DNA from: a bacterium BMS3Abin14
GTDB taxonomy: Bacteria; BMS3Abin14
Direction of reading: 5' to 3'
DNA length: 64,000 nt
NCBI GenBank assembly: GCA_002897695.1
Contig: BDTG01000045.1
Location: 59,862 to 123,861, forward strand
In this document: positions 1 to 8,569 of the stretch, piece after piece
Numbering within the stretch: the stretch's first letter is position 1
How the letters are laid out: each line of letters starts with the position of its first letter
Position numbers and translations under genes: made by a program
Notes under the pieces: generated by a model
What the model was told of the DNA's origin: nothing
What the model saw: only the letters and a program-made list of their open reading frames with translations
Databases searched by the model: none

Positions 1-332
<332 letters not shown>

Positions 333-400
333 TCATCAGCCCGTCTTAAGTATGCCACATTTTAGGGCAGTATTAAACTTGATGACTCCGCAATCAGCCA

Positions 401-874
401 TCAGGGAATGGAAATATCCAGAATTTCCAGCTCCCTCAACCCCCTTGGTATCTGTACCTGCACAACGTCACCCACCCGTTTGCCGATAAGGGCCCTTGCC
501 ACGGGGGACGTCACATTTATCTTTCCGGCGGTAATATCAGCTTCGTCCTCACCCACAATCTGGTAGCCCAGTTCCTTCCCGGACTCCAGGTCCTGAACCT
601 TCACGAGGACACCAAAGACCACCTTGTCGGTACCCACCTCCGCAGGGTCCACAACCTGTGCGTTGGCGACCCGGTTCTCGATTCCCCGGATCCGGCTCTC
701 AAGAAACGCCTGCTGCTCTTTGGCCGCGTCATATTCCGCGTTCTCGGAGATGTCACCGTGCTCCCTGGCGACGGCGATAGCCTCGATCACCTTGGGGCGA
801 TCTTCGGCCTTCAGCCTTTTCAATTCAGCTGTCAATGTCTCCAGCCCACCGGGGGTCATAGGATACTTTCTCAT
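401..874 (-). CDS. greA: Transcription elongation factor GreA
   Basis: The 157-residue protein has the family's usual length. It has an N-terminal antiparallel coiled coil (about residues 10-75) with the tip motif GDISENAEYDAA, whose acidic residues D41 and E44 insert into the RNA polymerase secondary channel and stimulate cleavage of backtracked RNA. The C-terminal FKBP-like domain follows (about 80-157), with SPVARALIGKRVGD. The ATG is preceded by GGAGG about 10 nt away. It lies downstream of the helicase gene but is separated from it by two hairpin terminators, so it is probably transcribed on its own. Confidence 0.97.
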   Translation of the reverse strand: MRKYPMTPGGLETLTAELKRLKAEDRPKVIEAIAVAREHGDISENAEYDAAKEQQAFLESRIRGIENRVANAQVVDPAEVGTDKVVFGVLVKVQDLESGKELGYQIVGEDEADITAGKINVTSPVARALIGKRVGDVVQVQIPRGLRELEILDISIP

Positions 875-949
875 GGGACTTTACCCTCCAAAACAACGAT
901 GATGGACCCGCAAATAACCTCTCGGGGTCATCCTGCGAGATTGCCGAAA

Positions 950-1024
950 TCGAACCAAAAAATGCCTCCAGAAAGGAAGGCATTGAATCATCCCGAAAAA
1001 GAATCCACCCGCAGAACGGGTGGA
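950..1024 (-). terminator. Tandem intrinsic terminators after the helicase gene
   Basis: Two hairpins read on the minus strand. CCACCCG/CGGGTGG (1005-1023) is followed by a TTCTTTTT tract. AATGCCT/AGGCATT (961-984) is followed by a run of T. Both lie between the helicase stop and greA. Confidence 0.7.
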
Positions 1025-1100
1025 ATAATCTACTTATACATTGCCGGCGGAAAAAAGTCAACTCTCGGGAAAGAGCGGCGGGATAAATTTGTTGCTGATT

Positions 1101-3704
1101 TTAGATATCCAGAAAGTCCCTGATACTGACCGCGGTGCCGGCCACGCTTCCCCTCTCCGCCTCGGTGCCGGGGAAGGATCGCAGAAAAATCCTCCCGTAA
1201 GATCGCCTGAGCAGCCTTGCATCACAGATTACAGCAAATCCGCGATCGCTTTTGTGGCGGATGAGCCTGCCGACCCCCTGTCTCAGCCGGATGACAGCGC
1301 GGGGAACAGAATCCTCCATGAACGGGTCACGTCCCTCCCTCACCAGCGCCTCGCTCCTCGCCTCCATCACGGGGTCCGTGGGCACGGGGAAGGGAAGCCT
1401 CGTGATGATCACGCTCCGCAAGGAATGTCCAACGACATCGATCCCCTCCCAGAAGCTGTCGGTTGCGAAAAGGGTTAGATCCGGATCTGAACGAAACCTG
1501 TCCAGAAGAACCGTTCTGGGGGATTCACCCTGGCGGAGGGCATGAATTCCCCTCCGGGAAAATTCATCCCCACACCCCTCGAAAACCGCGTCCATCGTCC
1601 TGTAGGATGTGAACAGCACAAGGGCTCCACCACCCGATGCGTTCACGAGATCCAGCACAGCCCGGGTCAGTTCACGCACATATCCTTCCCTCCCCGGCTC
1701 CGCGATATCGTCGAGCACAGCCAGCCGCATCTGGGCGGACATATCAAAGGGTGATGGATAGATCTCCTCAAACACCTCCCGGTCCTGCAGAGATCCGATG
1801 CCCAGTTTTTCGTTAACAAAATCGAACGTCCCGCCAACTGTCAGTGTGGCGGAAGTCATCACCACCGGTCCGTCGAGGGAAAAAAGGGTCTGCTCCATTA
1901 TCTGCGCCGCGTCCAGAGGCGTAAGGTGAAAGCTGACGGATGAACGTCCTTTCCTGACACGAACGTCTACCCAGCAGACTTCGCCGTCTTCCTCACCTTC
2001 CCGTACCCTTGTGATGAAGTCCAGGCTCGCGTCCAGCCGAGAGGCCACGGCCCCGATATCCCCCCAAAAACCCGCAAGATCGTCAAAACCGTCATCAACC
2101 AGACCTCTCAGAACCCGGTTGAGTTTCCTTAAAGGTATGAGAGGAACCGATATTGCGGCGCCAAGTTTCTCAAGAAGCTGCTCAACTTTTTTCCATTCGG
2201 CATCTTTCCTCAGAGCCGGAGGGACCCGCCACCTTGAGCCCGTTCCCTCTGCGCCTCCCAGCCATGGGATCATCACACCTGCGAGATCGTCGAAGATACG
2301 ATCCATCCGGCTCCTTGCCTCAGCAACGCCGGATGTTATTGAACGGGCAAGTTCCTGGAGTTTATCTTTCTTCCCGGCGCTCGGGAAACGCATCCCGCCG
2401 ATCCGTCTCGCAAGAAAAGGGACAAGGCCCCGGTCCTGTTTTCTTCTGCTGACCAGCCGGCCCAGTTGTCCCATCAAGCCCCACTTCCCCACACTGCCCT
2501 CGAAATAGGAGAGGGCCACACTCTCCAGGTTGTGCGCCTCATCCAGTACGACGGCATCGTAGTGGGGCATGATCGCCGCGGCCTCATGCCCGCCGCTGCG
2601 GACGGCCAGGTCTGCGAAGAGGATGTGATGGTTGACGAGGAGGATCTGCGCCGATGCCGCATCTATCCTGGAACGGTAGAAGAAGCAGTCGGAAAAGTGC
2701 GGGCATCTGGCCCGCAGACAGGAATCCGACTCGGCTTTCAGAAGGTTCCAGTTGGCGTCGCCCGGGATGAAAGACAGGTCGGACAGGGTCCCATCGGATG
2801 TCACCCGGCTCCATTCGATGAGTTCCCTGACCTCCAGAACATCATCGAAATCGAGGAGTATCTCTCCCGATTCATTATCCAGCAGATCCCTTTTACGAAG
2901 ACACAGGTAGTTGGCACGCCCTTTGACAAGAACAGCCTTAAAGGGTTTCCCCAGAGCCTTCTGCACAACAGGCAGATCCTGTCGAAGATGCTGTTCCTGG
3001 AGATTGATCGTTCGGGTGGAAATCACAACCCGGCGTTTCCCCTTCAGCGCCCAAAGAACAGCTGGGATCAGGTAGGCAAGGCTTTTTCCCGTGCCGGTTC
3101 CCGCCTCCAGGACGCCAACCGCCCGGCTGTCAAAAATACGCGCCACATCAGCCGCCATCCGGCACTGTGAAAGACGGGGCTCATAGTTGGGATGAACTGC
3201 TGCAAGGGCCCCCCCGGAATCCAGGAGATCGGATATCTCCTCCGGGTTGAGCGGTTCAACCATTTCCCTGCCCTGTTGAGGCTCCACCACCGCATAGACC
3301 CGCATGACTTCGTTGTCCACAATGTAAAAACCGACCCCGTTGCCACCCACGGCAGAAGCGATGGAAAGATCGGCTTTCGATGGGGCCAGGATACCCGTCG
3401 GATGATTGTGGATGACCACATCCCCAAGCCCTGCGGACTCCGTTATTGCCGGAACCGAATCGAGATCACCCCTGGCCATGGGAAGGACCTCGACGACGAG
3501 ACCCTCTCCATCGGTCCGCCCGATAAAGAAAACTTCATTCCCGGCACAATCAGCGATTTCCCGACGAACGAAAACCTGTGTTTCCGTGGAAAACCGCTCC
3601 TCACACCTGCCGCCTGGCCCCTTTATCACAACGTCCCTCAAGCCCCTTTCATAATCCGAAAGGTATTTTCCGGATCCGGTGCATAATAGCCCATTGAAGG
3701 ACAA
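1101..3704 (-). CDS. DinG/XPD-type ATP-dependent helicase with N-terminal JAMM (RadC-like) domain
   Basis: An 867-residue protein. Residues about 1-150 form a JAB/JAMM domain with a complete zinc signature: HNHP at 99-102, then S109 and D112, i.e. HxH-x7-S-x2-D. From about 195 follows an SF2 Fe-S helicase like DinG: Walker A EAGTGTGKS (200-208), clustered cysteines around CLRARCPHFSDC (probable 4Fe-4S site), NHHILFADL, the DEAH box VVLDEAHNLE, MTSATLT, and the C-terminal motif RQGVGRLIRH. DinG enzymes unwind DNA 5' to 3' and act on R-loops and replication conflicts. Start is TTG at 3704 with GGAG about 9 nt upstream; the nearest ATG is out of frame. What the JAMM domain acts on is unknown. 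Confidence 0.88.
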   Translation of the reverse strand: MSFNGLLCTGSGKYLSDYERGLRDVVIKGPGGRCEERFSTETQVFVRREIADCAGNEVFFIGRTDGEGLVVEVLPMARGDLDSVPAITESAGLGDVVIHNHPTGILAPSKADLSIASAVGGNGVGFYIVDNEVMRVYAVVEPQQGREMVEPLNPEEISDLLDSGGALAAVHPNYEPRLSQCRMAADVARIFDSRAVGVLEAGTGTGKSLAYLIPAVLWALKGKRRVVISTRTINLQEQHLRQDLPVVQKALGKPFKAVLVKGRANYLCLRKRDLLDNESGEILLDFDDVLEVRELIEWSRVTSDGTLSDLSFIPGDANWNLLKAESDSCLRARCPHFSDCFFYRSRIDAASAQILLVNHHILFADLAVRSGGHEAAAIMPHYDAVVLDEAHNLESVALSYFEGSVGKWGLMGQLGRLVSRRKQDRGLVPFLARRIGGMRFPSAGKKDKLQELARSITSGVAEARSRMDRIFDDLAGVMIPWLGGAEGTGSRWRVPPALRKDAEWKKVEQLLEKLGAAISVPLIPLRKLNRVLRGLVDDGFDDLAGFWGDIGAVASRLDASLDFITRVREGEEDGEVCWVDVRVRKGRSSVSFHLTPLDAAQIMEQTLFSLDGPVVMTSATLTVGGTFDFVNEKLGIGSLQDREVFEEIYPSPFDMSAQMRLAVLDDIAEPGREGYVRELTRAVLDLVNASGGGALVLFTSYRTMDAVFEGCGDEFSRRGIHALRQGESPRTVLLDRFRSDPDLTLFATDSFWEGIDVVGHSLRSVIITRLPFPVPTDPVMEARSEALVREGRDPFMEDSVPRAVIRLRQGVGRLIRHKSDRGFAVICDARLLRRSYGRIFLRSFPGTEAERGSVAGTAVSIRDFLDI

Positions 3705-3724
3705 AGAACCATCTCCGGGGAAAG

Positions 3725-3752
3725 AAAAAGCCGCCCCTTTGGCGGCTTTTTC
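3725..3752 (-). terminator. Intrinsic terminator after hsp20
   Basis: GCCGCC (3730-3735) and GGCGGC (3741-3746) form a stem with a 5-nt loop. It is flanked by A-rich and T-rich runs, so it can work on both strands. It lies between the Hsp20 stop and the helicase start. Confidence 0.85.
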
Positions 3753-3781
3753 CGGCTTGCGCTCAGACGGGTACAGTCCGT

Positions 3782-4306
3782 TTATTTGACTTCGAGCCTG
3801 GTCTCTCCGGTTTTTTCCTCATCGGTCTTTGGAAGAGTGATGCGCAGGACGCCGTCAGCGAATTTCACTACGGCCCTGTCGCCCTTTATCCCGGAAGGAA
3901 GGGTCAGGGTTCGGGAGAATCTACCGTATCTTCTCTCCATGTAGTACCTGTCATCTCCCTTTTCTTCCTTCTCCTCCCTTTTCTCGCCTTTTATGATAAG
4001 GGAGTCGTTCTTCAGTATTACCTCCACATCCTCCCTGTTAATTCCGGGCAACTCGACCTGGACCTGGATATTTTCCGCCGTATCCACGAGGTCCACGACC
4101 GGGTTGAGATAGGCGCTTGAGGTTCCTGTGGACCCCCAGAAATAATCGGCGAAGAACCGGGCCATCTCATCATGAAGGCCACCTCTGCCAAAACCCACGT
4201 CGAAAACCGGCCCCCAAAGCCGGACCATCTCATCTCGAAGGCCACCCCTGTCGATACCTGGTCCCCAGCGCACAGCCTCTTGTCTTGAAATAGGTGAAAT
4301 TGCCAT
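3782..4306 (-). CDS. Small heat-shock protein (Hsp20/alpha-crystallin family)
   Basis: A 174-residue ATP-independent holdase chaperone. The alpha-crystallin domain covers about residues 65-165, with VELPGINREDVEVILKN, a charged lysine/glutamate strand region, RRYGRFSRTLTLP and the closing strand DGVLRITLPK. The N-terminal arm is rich in G, W and F and carries an internal near-repeat (GGLRDEMVR, then GGLHDEMAR). The ATG is preceded by AGGGGG. It is divergent from the AEC permease gene, with its own terminator downstream. Confidence 0.95.
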   Translation of the reverse strand: MAISPISRQEAVRWGPGIDRGGLRDEMVRLWGPVFDVGFGRGGLHDEMARFFADYFWGSTGTSSAYLNPVVDLVDTAENIQVQVELPGINREDVEVILKNDSLIIKGEKREEKEEKGDDRYYMERRYGRFSRTLTLPSGIKGDRAVVKFADGVLRITLPKTDEEKTGETRLEVK

Positions 4307-4397
4307 TTTATTTTCCCCCTTTCTTTCTTCAAAGGGATTCTTTCCTCACCTGGGTGAGGGAACAACAACCGCGGGCGCAACGCCTCTTTATATTATA

Positions 4398-4426
4398 TAA
4401 TTTAGCTCCAGACTGGCCCTTGTCAA
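4398..4426 (-). promoter_or_regulatory. Probable promoter of hsp20
   Basis: The minus strand has a perfect TTGACA (4421-4426), followed by a very AT-rich -10 region (AAATTATATAATAT). No clear CIRCE element or sigma-32 -10 box was seen. The exact -10 hexamer is uncertain. Confidence 0.45.
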
Positions 4427-4479
4427 GGCTGACGGCGCCCTTGCCCACAGACATGCCATCCGTTATAGTCGCCTGTACC

Positions 4480-5400
4480 ATGCTGACTATTATTGAGAAC
4501 ATATCCCCCGTTTTCCTGGTGATCGGGCTGGGGTACCTTTCGCGAAAGCTGGGATTCCTGCCGGATTCGTTCATACAGTCGGCCAACCGCCTGGTCTACT
4601 ACATCGCCATTCCCATCCTGATCTTCGGGGAGATCTCCCGGGGAAACTTCGCCGAAAGCTTCAACCCTGGCCAGATCGGAGCGACCTTTCTGGTTGTGGC
4701 CGTCATTTTTTTCCTGTCGCTGGGGATCGGTGGAGCAATGCGGCTACCTCCCGGCGGAAGGGCCACCTTCTCCCAAACTTCCTTCCATGGAAACCTCGGC
4801 TACGTTGGACTGGCGGTTGTGTTCTACGTACTCGGAAATGAAGGAAGGGCTGCCGCAAGCGTTCTGGCCGGATTTCTCATGCTGTTCCAGAATTTTCTCT
4901 CCATTTCTCTCTTTACTCTGCTTGCCGGAGGGGGCAAAAAGCTTTCTCTCGGCATGGTCTGGAAGTTTTTAGGCAATCCCATAATTCTTGCTACACTGCT
5001 TGGGCTCGTGTTCTCGGCTGGAGGGGTAAGAATACCGGGGTTCATGACACGGACTTTCAGTATAGTCGCCGAAATGGCCCTTCCCCTCGCCCTGCTTATT
5101 ATAGGTGGCTCGCTGAAACCATTCTCAACCCGTCGTCTCCGTCTTGTCGCCCTCTCGACGGCGCTGAAATTGGCCATCCTTCCCATGGCCGGGTTTTTTC
5201 TCTTTCGTTTTATCCACCTGGAACCGGGAGCGGCGGGAGCGGCCATCATCTTTCTGGCAAGCCCATCGGCAACTATCTCATACGTCATGGCGGCGGAAAT
5301 GGGAGGGGACAAGGACCTGGCGGCGGCAGCGGTAACGGCAAGCACCGCACTCTCAATCATTACCTACACGCTTTGGATAGGTATTATGGCGACCTCGTAA
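4480..5400 (+). CDS. AEC-family permease (auxin efflux carrier family)
   Basis: About 306 residues, almost all hydrophobic, with about ten membrane segments. It starts with the family pattern ISPVFLVIGLGYLSRK and contains the conserved HGNLGYVGL segment in the N-terminal half and MALPLALLIIGGSL in the second half. Bacterial members move small organic acids or amino-acid derivatives; the substrate here cannot be read from sequence. I chose ATG 4480 because it begins just before the first family motif. ATG 4453 is possible, and neither has a strong ribosome site. Followed 34 nt later by a glycosyltransferase gene on the same strand. Confidence 0.85.
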   Translation: MLTIIENISPVFLVIGLGYLSRKLGFLPDSFIQSANRLVYYIAIPILIFGEISRGNFAESFNPGQIGATFLVVAVIFFLSLGIGGAMRLPPGGRATFSQTSFHGNLGYVGLAVVFYVLGNEGRAAASVLAGFLMLFQNFLSISLFTLLAGGGKKLSLGMVWKFLGNPIILATLLGLVFSAGGVRIPGFMTRTFSIVAEMALPLALLIIGGSLKPFSTRRLRLVALSTALKLAILPMAGFFLFRFIHLEPGAAGAAIIFLASPSATISYVMAAEMGGDKDLAAAAVTASTALSIITYTLWIGIMATS

Positions 5401-5434
5401 GGAACGTTTCGGGGGAGGGCTGAAGGGAACCCTG

Positions 5435-6949
5435 ATGATGATTCAAAATGGGGACAAAACCCGGAGCCGGTTTACAGCGCTATTCTGGTTCCTCCTGATT
5501 ATTACCACGGGAATCCGTCTGGTCTACGCCGTCGTTCTGCCGCTTACGGGGGATGAGGCTTATTTCTGGGAATGGGCCCGGCACCCCGCTCTGTCTTACT
5601 ACGACCATCCCCCCATGGCTGCCTGGCTCATGTGGCCCCTGATCAGGCTTTTTGGAAACACTCAACTCGCTGTCCGAATGGGCGCTGTGATCGGGATTCC
5701 GCTCGTCATACTGATAACGCGCCGTCTGGCCCTTGTTATCTCCGGTTCAATGAGAACCGCGAACCTGACCGCTATCCTTGCCATGGGGATACCACTCCTT
5801 GAGATCGGTGGGCTGATATATACCACCGACACCCCGCTAGTACTGGCGGGGACAATGGGAGGATATCTCTTCTATCAGGCGGTGGCCAGGAATCGAAAAC
5901 ACGCCTGGTGGGGTCTGGGCCTCTGCTTTGCCTCAGCAATTCTCAGCAAATTTCTGGGAGTAGGCCTTATCGTGGGCTGTTTCGGGTATCTGATCCTATC
6001 AAAAAGATACCGTTTTCACCTGATGAGATCCGGGCCCTACATTGCTCTGGGCGTGGGAGCTCTTGGGTTGATCCCCATTATCATCTGGAACGCGTCCCAC
6101 AACTGGGCCACATTCGTTTTCAACTTTTCATCCCGTCAGGCCCCTCTGGCCCCCGGATTGGGCCATCTCGCCGATTACCTGGCCGGACAGGCCCTCGCCC
6201 TCAGCCCCGTTGTTTTCCTTCTGGCATTCCCTGCCCTGGCCGTCTGTTTCCCGCCTGGACGAAATGCAGCGATGGCCCGATGGGAGATACCGGCTTTTCT
6301 TGCCCTGGTTCCCTTCGGAGGCTTTCTGGCCATAAGCATTTTGACCAAAGTCGATCCTCAATGGACCGGGATAGGGATCCCGTTTTTGGCTATTGCAGTG
6401 GCCGGGTTCCTTCTTCGCGGGGGGAAAATCGGCGGATACTACATAGGAACCGTGGCAACCGCCTGGATAATTTCTCTTCTGATATTCCTTATTCCTGTCC
6501 TTCCCCTCGCATTTCCTGAAAACTGGAAATCTCCCATCAGACCCGACAAGATAAAGATCTCGGATTTGAAGCTCCTCACCGCCTCTCCATCGGGAAAGGG
6601 CGCCGAGATAGCCTCCAGCCTGAAGGAGATGGAGAGGGAAGGGGCGGTCTTTGTCTTCTCCAGATCCTATGCTCTTTCCTCCCTCGCGGCATTCTACACC
6701 CCCGGAAATCCCGAGGTTACCGTCCTGGGCCCGGGAAGTGTCCACGGAAGAAGCCATTTCTCATGGTTCGATCCTTCTGCGCATACAGGAGAAAATGCCC
6801 TTTTTGTCAGCTACCGGAATTTCGCCCGCGAGAGGGAGTTTCTGCTGCAACGGTTCAAACGTGTCGTGCTGATCCTGGATGCATCCAATGACCAGGATTC
6901 CCTCCCTCTCACCCTCGTAAAATGCTACGGCTTCTCGGGTAAACGTTAA
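5435..6949 (+). CDS. GT39-family (ArnT/PMT-like) membrane glycosyltransferase
   Basis: 504 residues. The first periplasmic loop carries the GT39/GT83 signature GDEAYFWEWA (acidic catalytic region), then YYDHPPMAAWL, followed by roughly ten membrane segments up to residue 360 and a soluble C-terminal tail. Such enzymes use polyprenyl-phosphate sugars as donors and transfer the sugar to lipid A, glycolipid or protein on the outer face of the inner membrane. Start ATG follows a GA-rich site. A second, more distant homologue lies at 20146-21783. Confidence 0.85.
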   Translation: MMIQNGDKTRSRFTALFWFLLIITTGIRLVYAVVLPLTGDEAYFWEWARHPALSYYDHPPMAAWLMWPLIRLFGNTQLAVRMGAVIGIPLVILITRRLALVISGSMRTANLTAILAMGIPLLEIGGLIYTTDTPLVLAGTMGGYLFYQAVARNRKHAWWGLGLCFASAILSKFLGVGLIVGCFGYLILSKRYRFHLMRSGPYIALGVGALGLIPIIIWNASHNWATFVFNFSSRQAPLAPGLGHLADYLAGQALALSPVVFLLAFPALAVCFPPGRNAAMARWEIPAFLALVPFGGFLAISILTKVDPQWTGIGIPFLAIAVAGFLLRGGKIGGYYIGTVATAWIISLLIFLIPVLPLAFPENWKSPIRPDKIKISDLKLLTASPSGKGAEIASSLKEMEREGAVFVFSRSYALSSLAAFYTPGNPEVTVLGPGSVHGRSHFSWFDPSAHTGENALFVSYRNFAREREFLLQRFKRVVLILDASNDQDSLPLTLVKCYGFSGKR

Positions 6950-7067
6950 AGACAAGTAATGCGTGAAAGCAGGGTCTGGTGTATGGTCCATATCGTTACC
7001 TCGACACTTCGATACTTCGGAGGGAACTCTGTCTCTGACACAGGGGTGATGTTATAGGGAAGCGGGC

Positions 7068-7096
7068 AAAAAAAAGGCCCCGATACAGGGGCCTTT
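7068..7096 (-). terminator. Intrinsic terminator after the cold-shock gene
   Basis: GGCCCC (7076-7081) and GGGGCC (7088-7093) form a stem with a 6-nt loop. On the minus strand it is followed by eight T residues. Confidence 0.9.
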
Positions 7097-7116
7097 CCGG
7101 TGGTCTGGGATTCTTA

Positions 7117-7320
7117 TTATTCGGCGGGTAGAACATTGGTCGCCTGGGGACCTTTGGTGCCCTCCGTAATTTCAAAGGTTACACTCTGACCCTCCTGGAG
7201 GGTCTTGAATCCATCCCCCCCGATCGCCGAATAGTGGACAAAAACATCCGGCCCTTCCTCCTGAGTGATAAATCCGAATCCTTTCTTTTCATCAAACCAT
7301 TTCACCGTACCTTCTGCCAT
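7117..7320 (-). CDS. Cold-shock-domain protein (CspA family)
   Basis: 67 residues, a single OB-fold cold-shock domain. RNP1 is KGFGFIT and RNP2 is VFVHYSAI; the start is [10 protein letters not shown]. Such proteins bind single-stranded RNA and DNA and act as RNA chaperones or antiterminators. The gene is monocistronic, with a strong terminator downstream and a leader region of up to about 220 nt upstream, as is common for csp genes. Confidence 0.97.
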   Translation of the reverse strand: MAEGTVKWFDEKKGFGFITQEEGPDVFVHYSAIGGDGFKTLQEGQSVTFEITEGTKGPQATNVLPAE

Positions 7321-7544
7321 TCCATGACCCCTTTCTTACTGAAAGAACAAACGGACGCACCAAGACTCCACCTCGCCCCGGCAGAACCTTTTTACCGCAA
7401 ACCCGTGGAAAAAACAAGCAAAATACAATACCAAAATACAATACAGGGAGCCTCCCCGTCTCAGGAGCTTCAACTGGGGCTTCTGCAGACAGTGGCTTTC
7501 CTTCTGTCCCTTTCGAGGTCCTTGTCAAGATGACATCTCTCATA

Positions 7545-8108
7545 TTATTTCTTGTCCAATTTCGTGATCTTTGATCCCTCCAGTGTCAGATTATACATGA
7601 GCCCTTTCTGGCCAATGATAAATCCAATGACCGGCTTTTTCAAATTCGTGGTATCAATCGATCCACCGACACCGACATCCACAAGGGCAACCGACCCGTC
7701 AACACCAATTTCCCATCCGTCGCTTCGGCGAAAATTCTCCAGAGCATTATTGGACATGAACATGATAATAACGATCTTGGACTGGGCCCCCAGTTGAAAG
7801 CCGATTGAGGCTGCGGCTGTTGAGTAGTAACTGACAGTCTTTCCCTTGATCCTCAGGGCACCCTCACCATATTCCCCGCCGATACCGATACCCGCCTTGT
7901 ACACTTTAGGGAAGATCAGGACCCCTTTTGCCTGGGCCATCAGCTCATCACCGGACCTGACTTCCTCGTGGAAGGTGCGGAGGGCCTGGTTCACCCTTTT
8001 TTCGATCTTGGCCGCCGATGCTGCCGATACCGGACTGGATGCGACCGCCACTGAAAAAAGAACCACGAGACCGAGCAGAAAGACCGTAAACCGGGAAAAA
8101 TAAGGCAT
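7545..8108 (-). CDS. Secreted SYLF-domain (Ysc84-type) lipid-binding protein
   Basis: 187 residues with a signal peptide (hydrophobic run LLGLVVLFSVAVASS, cleavage near SAASA). The SYLF domain follows: AKGVLIFPKVYKAGIGIGGE, a Ser/Tyr-rich strand, IGFQLGAQSKIVIIMFM, and a glycine-rich end. Bacterial homologues are periplasmic or outer-membrane-associated and bind phosphoinositide-like lipids in eukaryotic counterparts; the bacterial role is poorly defined. I place the start at ATG 8108, which has AGGAGG 7 nt upstream; the in-frame TTG at 8114 is less likely. Confidence 0.88.
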   Translation of the reverse strand: MPYFSRFTVFLLGLVVLFSVAVASSPVSAASAAKIEKRVNQALRTFHEEVRSGDELMAQAKGVLIFPKVYKAGIGIGGEYGEGALRIKGKTVSYYSTAAASIGFQLGAQSKIVIIMFMSNNALENFRRSDGWEIGVDGSVALVDVGVGGSIDTTNLKKPVIGFIIGQKGLMYNLTLEGSKITKLDKK

Positions 8109-8166
8109 TGTCAAACCTCCTTTAATATTACCGGGTCAAACCCCTGTGAATTCGCCTGATTCCAGA

Positions 8167-8203
8167 CCCTCACCCCGACCCTCTCCAAAAGGGCGAGGGA
8201 GAA
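8167..8203. repeat. CCCTCTCC...GGGCGAGGG intergenic palindrome
   Basis: C-rich and G-rich arms around an AAAA loop. This is one of four related palindromes in the window (others at 25294-25330, 29151-29171 and 48451-48476). Confidence 0.5.
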
Positions 8204-8244
8204 TATTGATTTTACATGAATCGCTATGGTTGACGCAATGCCGG

Positions 8245-8272
8245 AAAAAAGCCCCGGCAAAAGGGCCGGGGC
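8245..8272 (-). terminator. Terminator of the tRNA operon
   Basis: GCCCCGGC (8251-8258) and GCCGGGGC (8265-8272) form an 8-bp stem with a 6-nt loop. On the minus strand it is followed by six T residues, immediately after tRNA-Glu. Confidence 0.92.
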
Positions 8273-8280
8273 GTTGCGGT

Positions 8281-8358
<78 letters not shown>

Positions 8359-8367
8359 AATATTTTT

Positions 8368-8445
8368 TGGTGAGCCCGGAAGGATTTGAACCTTCGACCG
8401 ACGGATTAAAAGTCCGCTGCTCTACCGGACTGAGCTACGGGCTCC
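8368..8445 (-). tRNA. tRNA-Lys (anticodon TTT), CCA encoded
   Basis: The cloverleaf has acceptor arms GAGCCCG and CGGGCTC, D arm with GCTCAG...GAGC, anticodon loop CTTTTAA (TTT), T arm GAAGGTTCAAATCCTTC, and an encoded CCA. It is the first gene of a two-tRNA transcript. Confidence 0.96.
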
Positions 8446-8455
8446 AGAGCGTCAC

Positions 8456-8484
8456 TATCTAATACTTACAGCCTCTATTGTCAA
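8456..8484 (-). promoter_or_regulatory. Promoter of the tRNA-Lys/tRNA-Glu operon
   Basis: Minus-strand TTGACA (8479-8484), 17 bp spacer, TAGATA (8456-8461). The predicted start falls a few bases before the 5' end of tRNA-Lys. Confidence 0.6.
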
Positions 8485-8569
8485 CCATCTCATTCGACAC
8501 GCAGGCACGCATGGCCCACGCCCATGGTATCTCATGAATGGACAAGGTTTCACTCGACAGGCACACCCG

